Assembly: GCA_021927905.1 (NCBI GenBank) | Contig: BLLK01000029.1 | Span: forward strand, 372,001-436,000 | Origin: Chaetoceros tenuissimus | Taxonomy: Eukaryota; Bacillariophyta; Thalassiosirophyceae; Chaetocerotales; Chaetocerotaceae | Reading direction: 5' to 3' | Length of the DNA stretch: 64,000 nt | Shown: piece after piece, positions 43,425 through 53,939 of the stretch | Layout of the letters: the number at the start of each line of letters is the position of its first letter | How positions within the stretch are numbered: the stretch's first letter is position 1 | Translations under genes and position numbers: made by a program | The notes under the pieces: generated by a model | What the model was told of the DNA's origin: nothing | What the model saw: only the letters and a program-made list of their open reading frames with translations | Database searches by the model: none

Positions 43425-43590
43425 TGACTAATTTATTTTTGATTGATGAGTCATTTAGCACGAACAAGGCCTGACAGATGAAATTTTTGTCAAGCCCGTC
43501 GCCCGTCGCTGATAAAAAAGAAAAGAAGTTTGATAACTGTATATTACTCTAAGAAAGTATTCCATTCATTCAATAGACCACCCCTCAAGT

Positions 43591-45937
43591 ATGGGAGGCA
43601 ACCACTACTATAACAACAATGGAAATGATGCTCACTACTATTATGAAGAAGATGAAGTTGAAGTTTGGGCAGATTCTGAAGAAGGAGTAGATCTATACTT
43701 TGTCATATTTCTTACGTTACTAGCGATGGCTTTGACTTTCTCCAAGTTCCTTCATGATAGTCCAAGAGTATCAGCTATACTTCCAGAAGCAGGGATGATC
43801 ATTATTCTTGGAGCTTTAGCTGGTGTTGTGCTTTGGTTTGTAACTCCTGTCTCAGAACAAACCCATTCAGACGATGCAGTTGCTGATGGAGATGATGCTG
43901 CAGGAGATGGTCAACACGTCGAAGAAGACATCAGTTTATTTGTTGCAGAAGGACTTCTATCGTTTAGCCCAAAAGTATTTTTCTTTGTTCTTTTGCCACC
44001 GTAAGTTCTCCACATGCTCTAATGCTTTTCTAATGTGACTTTCGTATTTCTCATGAAAAACATGATCAAATCATCACGTTAGAATTATTTTCAACAGCGG
44101 TTACACTCTAAAAAGAGAGGTTTTCTTTCGACACATTGGACCAATATCTTTGTTTGCGTGCGCTGGTACAGCCATTTCAGCATTTGCTGTTGCATTCTTC
44201 TTACAAATGGCAAAGGACTTGGGGTTATTGGGTAATTTCAGTCCACGGTTCACAGAACTACTTTCGTTTGGCGCATTGATCAGTGCTACAGATCCAGTGA
44301 GCACTCTTGCAGTATTTCAGGCAAAACAAGTTGATCCACAATTATTTTATCTCGTTTTTGGGGAAAGTGTTTTAAATGATGCTGTCGGTCTTGTTTTATT
44401 CAAAACCACATCAAAACTTGTTGGAAATGAGGATGACATTGGTAAAGTGGCCACAGTTGTAGTTCAATTCTTGGTTGATTTTTCCATTGGATTCATTGGT
44501 AGTATGATTCTTGGCTTCCTGTCAGGTATAATCTGCGCGTTCTTCTTAAAGAAGATAGATATGAGACATACTCCTCTATTGGAACTGAGCTTCTTTTTCT
44601 TAAACATGTACCTACCATTTTTCGTCGCGGAACTATTTGAATTATCGGGAATTGTTGCTATTCTCTTCACCGGCATTTCCTTAAGGAGATATGCTACACA
44701 TAATCTATCCGAATCAACCGAAGAGACTGCAGATCAGATTTTTCGTCTAGTTGCACATCTTGCTGAAACATCAATCTTTTTGGAACTAGGATTATGCGTC
44801 GTAAAGTTCTCTGAAAAGGTTTCTGACAACTGGAAATTTTCAGCATATGCTGCTCTAGCTTGTCTGATCGGAAGGGCACTGAACGTGTATCCTCTTCGGA
44901 CATTATATAATCTATTCTTACGCCGCAAAGAAAATGAAGATCATTTTAATCATGCTTTCGACATTTCCTCATCTGATAGCTTCGATTTCAGAGAAAAAAA
45001 TGTGCTCAATAATGACAGCATGTTGAATGAACAACCGACTTTGACACCAGCTAGAAGAAAAGATTTGAAAGTTCGCAACAATACTGCTCACATGCTCTGG
45101 TTTGCAGGACTTCGGTAAGTACATTTTGTTTCATTTCATATAGATTTTCATAAAAGCATGAATAGTGCAGTACTAACCATTGTGAACAGAGGAGCTGTGG
45201 CGTATGCATGTGCAAAGGAGTTCCCTAACGCGTATGGCAATAGAGAAGTCTTTGTTTTCACAACGATGGCCATTGTGTTATTCACCGTATTTGTCTTCGG
45301 GTGTACCACTGATGCAGCTTTAAGCTTTTTCCAAATTGAAGTCAACGTCGGTAGGTAAAATCAAAAATCCCGTCATTGTTTCGTGGAATGATGCCACAAT
45401 GCCTACTTTCCAGCTAAAACCTCTTTTCTAACTGTTTTCAACTTCTCTCTTTTCCACATTACAGATGAAGAGAAATATATGGATGAGAACGACACTGTCG
45501 ACAAAATGATGTTCATCAACAAATTTGGTAAGGAAGAAAACTTTTCTTTACATTATTTGTTTTTCTCTACTTAGCTCATTCTTTGACCACCATCCAAAGA
45601 AATAAAGTACATTTATCCAAAGGTTATTCGCGATTACGATGGAAGCAATCAAAAAGACGTCCACCTTACAAACTTATCTGTCATTGGTGAAGACAGTACT
45701 TACAATAATCCATCTACAGTCGTACCGAATCAGAGTCCTGTTCGACGAAATCAAAGTAATGATCGAGCATCAACAGCAGACACATTTAGTTCAAGAGGAG
45801 GGAGAAGGAATACTTCGATTTATGACTACGGACACACTGTCCGCAGACCACAGATGCCAGCTGCTCATCGTAGATCATTGCGAATGAGATACATGAGCAA
45901 AGATAGATTCCTTGATGACGCAACACTCATATCTTGA
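43591..45937 (+). CDS. Na+/H+ exchanger, NHE (CPA1) family
   Basis: Five exons (43591-44000, 44083-45114, 45190-45350, 45465-45527, 45600-45937), with introns of 82, 75, 114 and 72 bp, give 667 residues. After a Tyr/Asn/acidic N-terminus there are about twelve membrane spans. Diagnostic blocks are FFFVLLPPIIFNSGY (made by splicing; the drug-binding region of NHEs), ALISATDPVSTLAVFQ, FGESVLNDAVGLVLF with the Asn-Asp ion-binding pair, GIVAILFTGISLRRY, SIFLELGLCVV, and LWFAGLRGAVAYACAKEFP (made by splicing). The Asn-Asp pair marks an electroneutral exchanger. The C-terminal cytosolic tail has KYIYPKVIRDYDG, then a Ser/Arg-rich, probably regulatory region. It exchanges Na+ or K+ for H+, likely at an endomembrane or the plasma membrane; which one cannot be seen. 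Confidence 0.92.
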
Positions 45938-46129
45938 GATAAATTTACCACTGCAACAATGGCAATTCGAGACACACTCACTTATATTTTCAGATGTATA
46001 TTTTTAAAAGAACTATTTTTTTGAAAAACTTTAATCATAGTACTGCTTCCCTACATATACACACATAACACGAAACTGCCATCACCCATACCCTAATGTA
46101 GTTTTATTCGAGAAATGATAGTCATTTGA

Positions 46130-47167
46130 TCACACGGTAGCCTCTTCGTCAAAAATTGATGCATCAGTATGAGATGCTACAATTGTTACAACTCCCGACG
46201 AATTTAGAAGAATTCGAGCTGCAAGCTTTGGACTGACATTGACCAAACTTCGTCCATTTATCGAGAATACAACGTCTCCTACTGCGAGGTCTGAATTAGA
46301 TGCAATTGTTTGTGGTTTGATATGCGTAATCATCACACACCCAGCAGAATTAGACCCGAAGCGCATACCTACTTTTGTGTCTTGTTTTGGCTTGACCAAG
46401 TCTATTGTAAATGTTCCAGGTATTTCCTCATCAATAGATGAATAATCTTGTCTAGAAGGTAATGGATTTGCTTCTTTCCCACTGAATATGTATATTGGCA
46501 ACATTAACACCCCCAAGAACCCATAAGGTACGATATAAATGATCGAAAACAGTGTCGTTATAATACTGATTGTATTATATGCAATCACGCTGTCCGTTGG
46601 GACATATTGTAGAAGTGATGCCATGAAAACCAGGAGTAAGTAAATACTTGAGTAGTAAATGAAGAATAAAATTTCAAAGGCCAGACTTTGTTCTTCTCGT
46701 TTTGAGCATTTTATTGTTCCTCGCATAAACGCAAGAATTGTATTTCCAAGTAAATCTAGCCACATTTGCTGATGTGCTACTGCTTCTGCTGCCTTCGCGA
46801 CGAATACTGAATTACTATACTCCAGACTATGGTAGAGATCTTCTACTGAAACACTAGTTCCATCCGAAATACCAAAGTGTCTTCCATAAATTTTGAACAT
46901 TTCCTTTTGCCCTGTAACTTCTACACCAGAAATATGCTGCATGTGTTCGTGCCATACTTTGCTCAAGTTGCACGAATTTGAGCTTGCCACTGCTAATTGC
47001 ACTGTTTCCACCTCATCTGGTGTGAGGATAAATGGTACAAGCAATAATGTTGGCAGCCTTACTAGCAGTCGGACATGATCAATCAATGAAGACCTCCATG
47101 TCCATAGTTTCTTGTTTGCATCTATATTCTTTTTCATCTTTAGGAGTGGGAGATATATGATTATCAA
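46130..47167 (-). CDS. Membrane protein with C-terminal PDZ domain
   Basis: An intronless gene of 345 residues (335 from the ATG at 47137). The N-terminal half is helical with no known domain (VPFILTPDEVETVQLA, DLYHSLEYSNSVFVAKAAEAV). Two hydrophobic hairpin segments lie near residues 165-235 (FEILFFIYYSSIYLLLVFMA and ITTLFSIIYIVPYGFLGVLM). The last 100 residues form a PDZ domain: FTIDLVKPKQDTKVGMRF in the carboxylate-loop region, CVMITHIKPQTIAS, LAVGDVVFSINGRSLV, and AARILLNSSGVVTIVA. PDZ domains bind C-terminal peptides, so this looks like a membrane scaffold. The N-terminal region is unassigned. It is convergent with the exchanger gene, 192 bp apart. Confidence 0.75.
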   Translation of the reverse strand: MIIIYLPLLKMKKNIDANKKLWTWRSSLIDHVRLLVRLPTLLLVPFILTPDEVETVQLAVASSNSCNLSKVWHEHMQHISGVEVTGQKEMFKIYGRHFGISDGTSVSVEDLYHSLEYSNSVFVAKAAEAVAHQQMWLDLLGNTILAFMRGTIKCSKREEQSLAFEILFFIYYSSIYLLLVFMASLLQYVPTDSVIAYNTISIITTLFSIIYIVPYGFLGVLMLPIYIFSGKEANPLPSRQDYSSIDEEIPGTFTIDLVKPKQDTKVGMRFGSNSAGCVMITHIKPQTIASNSDLAVGDVVFSINGRSLVNVSPKLAARILLNSSGVVTIVASHTDASIFDEEATV

Positions 47168-47515
47168 ATCAGCTGAGAGTAGTATTTGGAAACAAGTAGT
47201 AGATGTGTGGGTTGCGTGTTACAACGCATTTTTAAGAGCATAAAACTCCAGAGAAATGGAAGGAAGAAAGATTGGATGGATCGGCGATCTCTATCTATCG
47301 CATATGGAGATTAGTACGTACACTACTGTCAAAAGCCTGTTATGACAGTGTCTGATGATGCTTGTCATCTCATTTGAATACTAACGTATATACGTACGTA
47401 TGGATTCTTTTGACTTTTTCAGGGCAGTATACCAAAAAGAGGTACGTAGGGGTACATGACTTATTTTAATTTTCATTTAGAACGAAGAATCTTTCTTCAC
47501 AAATTAAAAATCTTA

Positions 47516-48925
47516 TTAACGCAGAGATTTACGAGCAAACAAAAAAGATCCAAAAGCAAGCGCACCAAGTCCAAGCACAATGATTGCTTCTATATGTTCT
47601 TCATACCATGGATCCTCCTCTTCCTCTTCTTCTTGGATTTCACGAGTCTCTTCCAGGTTTGCTGCAAAAGAAACTTTCTTTTTAATCGATGTTTCTTTTG
47701 AGTTCTGACTAGATTCTGTTTTGGCCTTCGGAACATTATTTGTAGATTCGGTAAAAGAAGATTGTTCCTCTGTCACACTTGAACCATTGGCCTGCACCGC
47801 TTCCTGCTTTGTCTCTCTAAACATTGCTTGCGCTCTTGCTCTTTCAATTTTTAGCACCTCTTTTTTCTTCTCTGTTATTTTTGATTTCAATCTCATGATC
47901 TCTCTCTCTTGATTTCTTATTCTTGATACACTTGCTTTTGCTGCTTTATAATCCGAGTCGCCTTCTTTCGATGTACCATCTCCTGCAACGTAGTATGAAA
48001 TATGTTCTCTAGCAAGCCTTAATTCTTCCAAAGCTAGATCATAGCCTTCTTTCTCAAATAACGCCGTTGCCATGATGATCCTGCTTTTGATTCGCCACTC
48101 TCCAAATAGTTTCGCATCACAATGACCATTATCTTTGTTGAGAATGGAATGGATTTTTCCACCTCTTTTTCCGAATAAGGCAGTAAGCAAAATTAGCGCA
48201 TTTTTTGCATATTTGAAGGCCTCTTCCCATTGCTTCAATTGTATGCAACATGTCGCGGCATTGTTAGAACAAGTTACCATCACATCAATCAAATCTGCTC
48301 TACATTCATTGTCATTGTTCATATCATGTTGAATATATCGAACAGCTTCAATGCATCCCGCATACACATTTAATGCTGTCTGGTATTTCTTCTCTGCGAA
48401 AAGAATGGATGCACCTTTCTTTTGCTTCATGGCAAATTCTACACGCTCTTCAGCATTCATCTCCATCAGCGTCTTCTTACGCACCACCTTCACTTGATTG
48501 GCAAAGAGGTAGCATTTAACTCTGGACCTCCCGGCAAGTTTCCACGAAGTTATTTGTACATGGTACTTTATCAATTTTCTCTCTCCAAGAGGTTCATTGG
48601 TGATAGGATCAACTTTGCCTTTGTTGAGAAGGCGCACACTTACTTCTTGAATGATAGTACCTCTACCATATGGCGTCATGACATCGTCACCAAGTTTTGG
48701 AGAGACTGATTCATATTTCGTTGTACTGTAAAGTATAGTTGGTCTACGAGAAGAAATATTGCTAACTTGAGCAGCCTTTTCCCATTCCAGAAGTCTAATC
48801 TCTTGAATCGACGGTTTATTAGAATCATTTTGAGTACGAGTTTTTGTGATTAATCCTTTACCATATGGAGTTTCAATAAGATACTGGTCCTTATCACCAA
48901 TGTAGTAATCAGAGGTGAAAGACAT
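47516..48925 (-). CDS. Tail-anchored TPR protein
   Basis: An intronless gene of 469 residues from the ATG at 48925; the frame is open 15 codons further, to 48970. The N-terminus carries two copies of a TPYGxG motif (YLIETPYGKGLITKT and DVMTPYGRGTII), each followed by basic and hydrophobic strands, which suggests a small beta domain. TPR helices follow from about residue 180 (KKGASILFAEKKYQTALNVY, WEEAFKYAKNALILLTALFG, MATALFEKEGYDLALEELRLA), then a charged coiled coil (REIMRLKSKITEKKKEVLKI). The C-terminus ends in HIEAIIVLGLGALAFGSFLFARKSLR, one hydrophobic span with a basic end, a tail anchor of the mitochondrial outer-membrane, ER or peroxisome type. The layout recalls TPR co-chaperones of membranes; no exact family is recognised. 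Confidence 0.75.
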   Translation of the reverse strand: MSFTSDYYIGDKDQYLIETPYGKGLITKTRTQNDSNKPSIQEIRLLEWEKAAQVSNISSRRPTILYSTTKYESVSPKLGDDVMTPYGRGTIIQEVSVRLLNKGKVDPITNEPLGERKLIKYHVQITSWKLAGRSRVKCYLFANQVKVVRKKTLMEMNAEERVEFAMKQKKGASILFAEKKYQTALNVYAGCIEAVRYIQHDMNNDNECRADLIDVMVTCSNNAATCCIQLKQWEEAFKYAKNALILLTALFGKRGGKIHSILNKDNGHCDAKLFGEWRIKSRIIMATALFEKEGYDLALEELRLAREHISYYVAGDGTSKEGDSDYKAAKASVSRIRNQEREIMRLKSKITEKKKEVLKIERARAQAMFRETKQEAVQANGSSVTEEQSSFTESTNNVPKAKTESSQNSKETSIKKKVSFAANLEETREIQEEEEEEDPWYEEHIEAIIVLGLGALAFGSFLFARKSLR

Positions 48926-48970
48926 GTTGTAAAAGTTTGATGAAACTTTTTTACTCAATTTTTTTAACAA

Positions 48971-49461
48971 TGAAATCCAAAAGCAAATAGATGGATCAAC
49001 ACATCACACGTGCTTCTATGCTTTTTTATCTCATTTGTTTTGTGGTGGTTGGTGGTTGGTCTGGAAAGCACGTCTTCGTCCGAAAGTTTCATAATGTGTG
49101 GTCAACCGTGTTGGGAAGAGGGTTCCTTTTGTTAGAAAAAGACGATAAAAATGAAAATACATTTCGATTACGATAGAAGAATCATTTACTCATATTTATC
49201 TCTGACTGAATTTTATTCCATTCATTTCTTGATTTATTATTATTTCCATGCAATAGTAATACTGTAGACACTGTAAGACGGTTCTGAAAAACTCAAAAAA
49301 GTTTTAAGATTACGATTACTATCTAAAATTATTGTAAAAACTAGTTTATCTATCTCTCTGAAAAAAATTATTAGAATAAGTTTGTCTAGTAGGGTACAAA
49401 CGTACCATACTCTTTCAAGTATAAAATGGGCGATGAAAATGTCGAATATATCATAATCTAT
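48971..49461. other. Intergenic region, no gene seen
   Basis: About 0.5 kb upstream of the TPR gene and downstream of the GT-like/PSxS gene. It is AT-rich. A 61-codon frame at 48991-49176 has no protein character. Confidence 0.5.
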
Positions 49462-52400
49462 CTAAAGTATGGGAAAGATGAATATCAATAGAACTGTCGC
49501 CATCCATTTGCCTTTCTTCGAACCTGAGGATGTAATCACTTGCGTTGGAGGATTTTCTACTGTAGTTGGTGTTTTATATGAGCTAGGTTCCGCTGATGGT
49601 GGCTCTGTCATGGATAAAGAAACTGGACTGGAGGAGGGAGCGAAAGAATCTAATCCCTTGGATGTAGGTTCAACAGACTCAGACGGAGATGTTGACGGAA
49701 AAGTTGACACACCACTACCAATGAGCGATGAAGGGAAATTGGAGGAACTCGGTCTTGAACTTGGACTTGGGCTAGTTCCACGGTTACTCGTCGGAAGAGT
49801 AGATTCAGATGGGTGGATAGAAGGAAAGGAGGTTCCTTCCTCAGATGAACTTGGAAACATTGACAAACTGGGTGATAAACTAGGTGAGATTTCAGCCAAG
49901 TAGAATGAGGGTGACAACGATACTGAGTCTTTGGCACTTGGTAAAGCAGATACACTCGGCGACATGCTGATACTTGGACTCTCCGATGGACTCGATGACA
50001 TGCTAGGAGATGCAGTCGTTGATTCAATGTCAACAGCAGCCGATGGTGTCGAACTGGGCGATGATGTTACAGAAGGTGCATTGGAGACAGATGGTGTTGA
50101 GCTAGGCAACATAGATACACTCGGCGACATGCTGATACTTGGACTCTCCGATGGACTCGATGACATGCTAGGAGATGCAGTCGTTGATTCAATGTCAACA
50201 ACAGCCGATGGTGTCGAACTGGGCGATGATGTTACAGAAGGTGCATTGGAGACAGATGGTGTTGAGCTAGGCAACATAGATACACTCGGCGACATGCTGA
50301 TACTTGGACTCTCCGATGGACTCGATGACATGCTAGGAGATGCAGTCGTTGATTCAATGTCAACAACAGCCGATGGTGTCGAACTGGGCGATGATGTTAC
50401 AGAAGGTGCATTGGAGACAGATGGTGTTGAGCTAGGCAACATAGATACACTCGGCGACATGCTGATACTTGGACTCTCCGATGGACTCGATGACATGCTA
50501 GGAGATGCAGTCGTTGATTCAATGTCAACAGCAGCCGATGGTGTCGAACTAGGCGATGATGTTACAGAAGGTGCATTGGAGACAGATGGTGTTGAGCTAG
50601 GCAACATAGATACACTCGGCGACATGCTGATACTTGGACTCTCCGATGGACTCGATGACATGCTAGGAGATGCAGTCGTTGATTCAATGTCAACAACAGC
50701 CGATGGTGTCGAACTGGGCGATGATGTTACAGAAGGTGCATTGGAGACAGATGGTGTTGAGCTAGGCAACATAGATACACTCGGCGACATGCTGATACTT
50801 GGACTCTCCGATGGACTCGATGACATGCTAGGAGATGCAGTCGTTGATTCAATGTCAACAACAGCCGATGGTGTCGAACTAGGCGATGATGTTACAGAAG
50901 GTGCATTGGAGACAGATGGTGTTGAGCTAGGCAACATAGATACACTCGGCGACATGCTGATACTTGGACTCTCCGATGGACTCGATGACATGCTAGGAGA
51001 TGCAGTCGTTGATTCAATGTCAACAACAGCCGATGGTGTCGAACTGGGCGATGATGTTACAGAAGGTGCATTGGAGACAGATGGTGTTGAGCTAGGCAAC
51101 ATAGATACACTCGGCGACATGCTGATACTTGGACTCTCCGATGGACTCGATGACATGCTAGGAGATGCAGTCGTTGATTCAATGTCAACAGCAGCCGATG
51201 GTGTCGAACTAGGCGATGATGTTACAGAAGGTGCATTGGAGATAGATGGATGTTCACTCGGTGCCATTGTTGTCGATGGATTCGTTGAATGCTGTTTTGT
51301 TGGTTCGGAAGAAGGTTCGGTACTGACTGACGGTTTTACTGATGCACTTGGTTGTTGAGTTGGCTGAGTTGTCATTGATGGCTTTGCTGACATACTTGGT
51401 GATATTGATGGAATCACTGTTAATGTTGGTTGCATTGATATTGACTTTTGATGAGAAGTTCTTCCTATTGTATTAAATGTCGGTGAAGACAGTGGTTCTG
51501 TGATTCTTGCACTTATTAGCGATGGGGCATTTAGTGAATGTTTGAACTTTTCTTTAGAATCACTTTCACCTTGAGGGAAAATGTCAAATGAAATATTTTC
51601 TCCATTTTGAGTTAAAAGCTTTCTTGATAGAAGGCTTTCACCATAAACCGTAGATGTAACATCACTATGGTTCGCTAGCAGCTTAAAGTTGTGGAATCCA
51701 GGCATATCAACAGCTTCGTAGTATTCTTCAAGTAGGTCTGATGATCTCAGGTAAGCCAGATAGTGTGTTGCAATATCTTTCTCATTTATTTGCACTCTAT
51801 CAATAGTTTCACTGCTCAAGTGGGAACAAAATTCATGCAAGTACTCTGTTCGGAATAAAACATCATCATTGGAAACTAGCTGCAATTCGTTTTCACCGAA
51901 GATTTTTTTCATGATTTCAAAAGTTCTTCTACATGAAATATTAGACATGCAATCATTCAACTTTGGACGGGAAATAGGTATTACAAGTTTTCCTTTTGTA
52001 TTGAAGGCCAAATCAACATGTTGCTGTATAGTATGGTAGGAGTTTGTTATCATAACCCAATCATTCTGAATTTGGATATTGCACAAGTCAACTTTATCTG
52101 ATTTTCTTTTTCTTCGTTCGACAGTAATTGGTGTATCCAATTTCAATCTATGAACGTTATTTGAGCTCTGCCAAGCCAAATCTTTCGGAACGACAACTTT
52201 CACATCTGCAAATGGATGATCTGATTCATTGATATCCTTCACTAAATTCAGTGCCATTTCATCATACCACTCGGATACAAGCAATGTAATTTTCTATGCC
52301 AATTCAAATATAAATAAGTGAGCTACATTTGGAGACTTCGCAAACTAATCTGATGTTTTGTAACTTACTTTTGGATTGCTATGCCAGTCCGAGTATAATT

Positions 52401-53484
52401 TAGCACCATGTATGAGACTGCTATTTATTTTTTGTCTATCCCTCGGTAGTAATGGACTCCCCACAAAATTTTGAATAATTTTTGATTGACGCACAACATT
52501 ATTTCCATCTTTTGTAGCATACATATCCCAAGCTTTCTTGAATTTTCTTGTAGCATTTCTATTTAAGTGTGAATAGTACTTTCTTTCATCTGCGACAATG
52601 ACATCTAGTGGCAATTGTGCTTCAATGCCCAAGAAACCTTGCGTTAAAATTTGGCTGATTCTGTAATCATATGGAATTGCATTGAAAACAGAATTTCTTT
52701 CCTGTTCAAGTTGATCGAATAGGAACGATGTCATAGGATGACGTAAATTATACATCGCATTACCATTAATGTGATGTTGCAATGCAATTGGAAGGGACTT
52801 TCGAAATCCATTCCATGCCCGGCCAACGTACTTGCTACCTAGGATCGAAAAGTTTTTTTCATTGGCCTCATCTACGAAATCGACAAGCCAATTTGCTTTG
52901 ATTGCTACAACGTCACTTTCTAGGATTAGGGCGTAGTCATAATTCATATGGGGATAATCTTCATCAAGCCCTCTGACTATTTTCATATTCTGACGAAATT
53001 GCTGATTTGGCCCGTTTACCCACAAAGGATCGTCAGTTTTTGATGGAGTGTACACATCTCTGTTTGCTGGTATATTCATCTCAATTCTTTCAATTCGATT
53101 AAAACATTTCGACCATTGAAATGTGTGGAAGTCTTCTATTAGGGACAAAGTGAATTTATCAGCCTCTTTCGACACATTATCAGTACCATTGTATGTCTGG
53201 CTGTAACTGAGAATCAAGTCATACGTAATGTCTAATTGTAAATTGCTTTCTTGATCACAAGGAGGGAAAAGATCCCAGCTTTGAAATGACAGTCCATCAG
53301 CTGATAAAACTTCTTTAGGTGAAAAAGGTCGAATCACGGCAACTTTCTTTATTGATCTCCCTGTTTTTCTGCCTTTTGAGCAATTTATGAAATGTAGCAC
53401 CATGACGAGAACAGTTGCGCATATCATGAAAATTGTCATAACATTTTGAGAATGTTTTTTCTTCATCATTGCATAACCAACCAT
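49462..53484 (-). CDS. Type II membrane glycosyltransferase-like protein fused to a diatom PSxSxxPS repeat region
   Basis: Exons 53484-52369 and 52293-49462 join across a 75-bp phase-0 intron to give 1315 residues. After a short basic N-terminus comes one signal anchor (MTIFMICATVLVMVLHFINC), then a GT-like lumenal domain: YDLILSYSQTYNG, YDYALILESDVVAIKANWLVDF with an acidic ESDVVA in the place of a DxD motif, and ILGSKYVGRAWNG. The region across the intron (LLVSEWYDEMALNLVKDI) continues the same fold. From about residue 650 the protein becomes a Ser/Pro/Thr-rich repeat of 55-residue units (SMSPSVSMLPSSTPSVSN), present about eight times. The end has further PSxS blocks and a final hydrophobic MATVLLIFIFPIL after a GSKKGK stretch, which could be a GPI signal or a second span. 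It is likely cell-surface or silica-deposition related, by analogy with PSxS repeats in diatoms; the function is inferred. Confidence 0.75.
49951..51250. repeat. Tandem array of eight 165-bp units inside the surface-protein gene
   Basis: Copies start at 49951, 50116, 50281, 50446, 50611, 50776, 50941 and 51106, each 165 bp and nearly identical. The differences I found between copies are A/G at two sites (ACAACAGCC versus ACAGCAGCC, and AACTGGGCG versus AACTAGGCG). The unit encodes 55 residues on the minus strand and, being a multiple of three without stops, also leaves the plus strand open. The near-identity shows recent copying or strong homogenisation. Confidence 0.97.
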
Positions 53485-53939
53485 CTACAACTTCAATTGA
53501 TTACACGTCTATGTTGCTAGCAACCTTATGAATTATGAGTTCGAATTATGATTTATATTGGAGAGTTGCAGATGGTATACCTAACGATGTTTCACACTTG
53601 GAAACAATGTGTACTATTGAACGAGACTTGTTTTCATCTCGTTGTGTAGTATCCAGGTCGAGGAGTCTTGTGGAACTGAACCAAATGACGATGACCCGCT
53701 AAAATCAGAATATTTAAAAAATGACGTGGAAGAAATTAGTCCGAAACACTCTCTTTTCTTCCTCTTTTTCTCTTTTAGCTTACTTGGGTTATGAGCCACA
53801 AATAAAACGAGTGATAGCGTTTACTACTTACTCTCAACCATGGAAACTCTCCAAAAACAGAGCATCTTCAACATACCAACCTACCTCACCTCTCACCTAC
53901 CTTCTGCATTTCTATTGAAGAAACAAACTTAGAGACATC

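Noticed and set aside
49931-51358. A 475-codon plus-strand frame through the 165-bp repeats
   Set aside because: It is the antisense shadow of the PSxS repeat: the unit is a multiple of three and has no stop in this frame. The minus-strand protein has a spliced N-terminal domain and a known repeat type.
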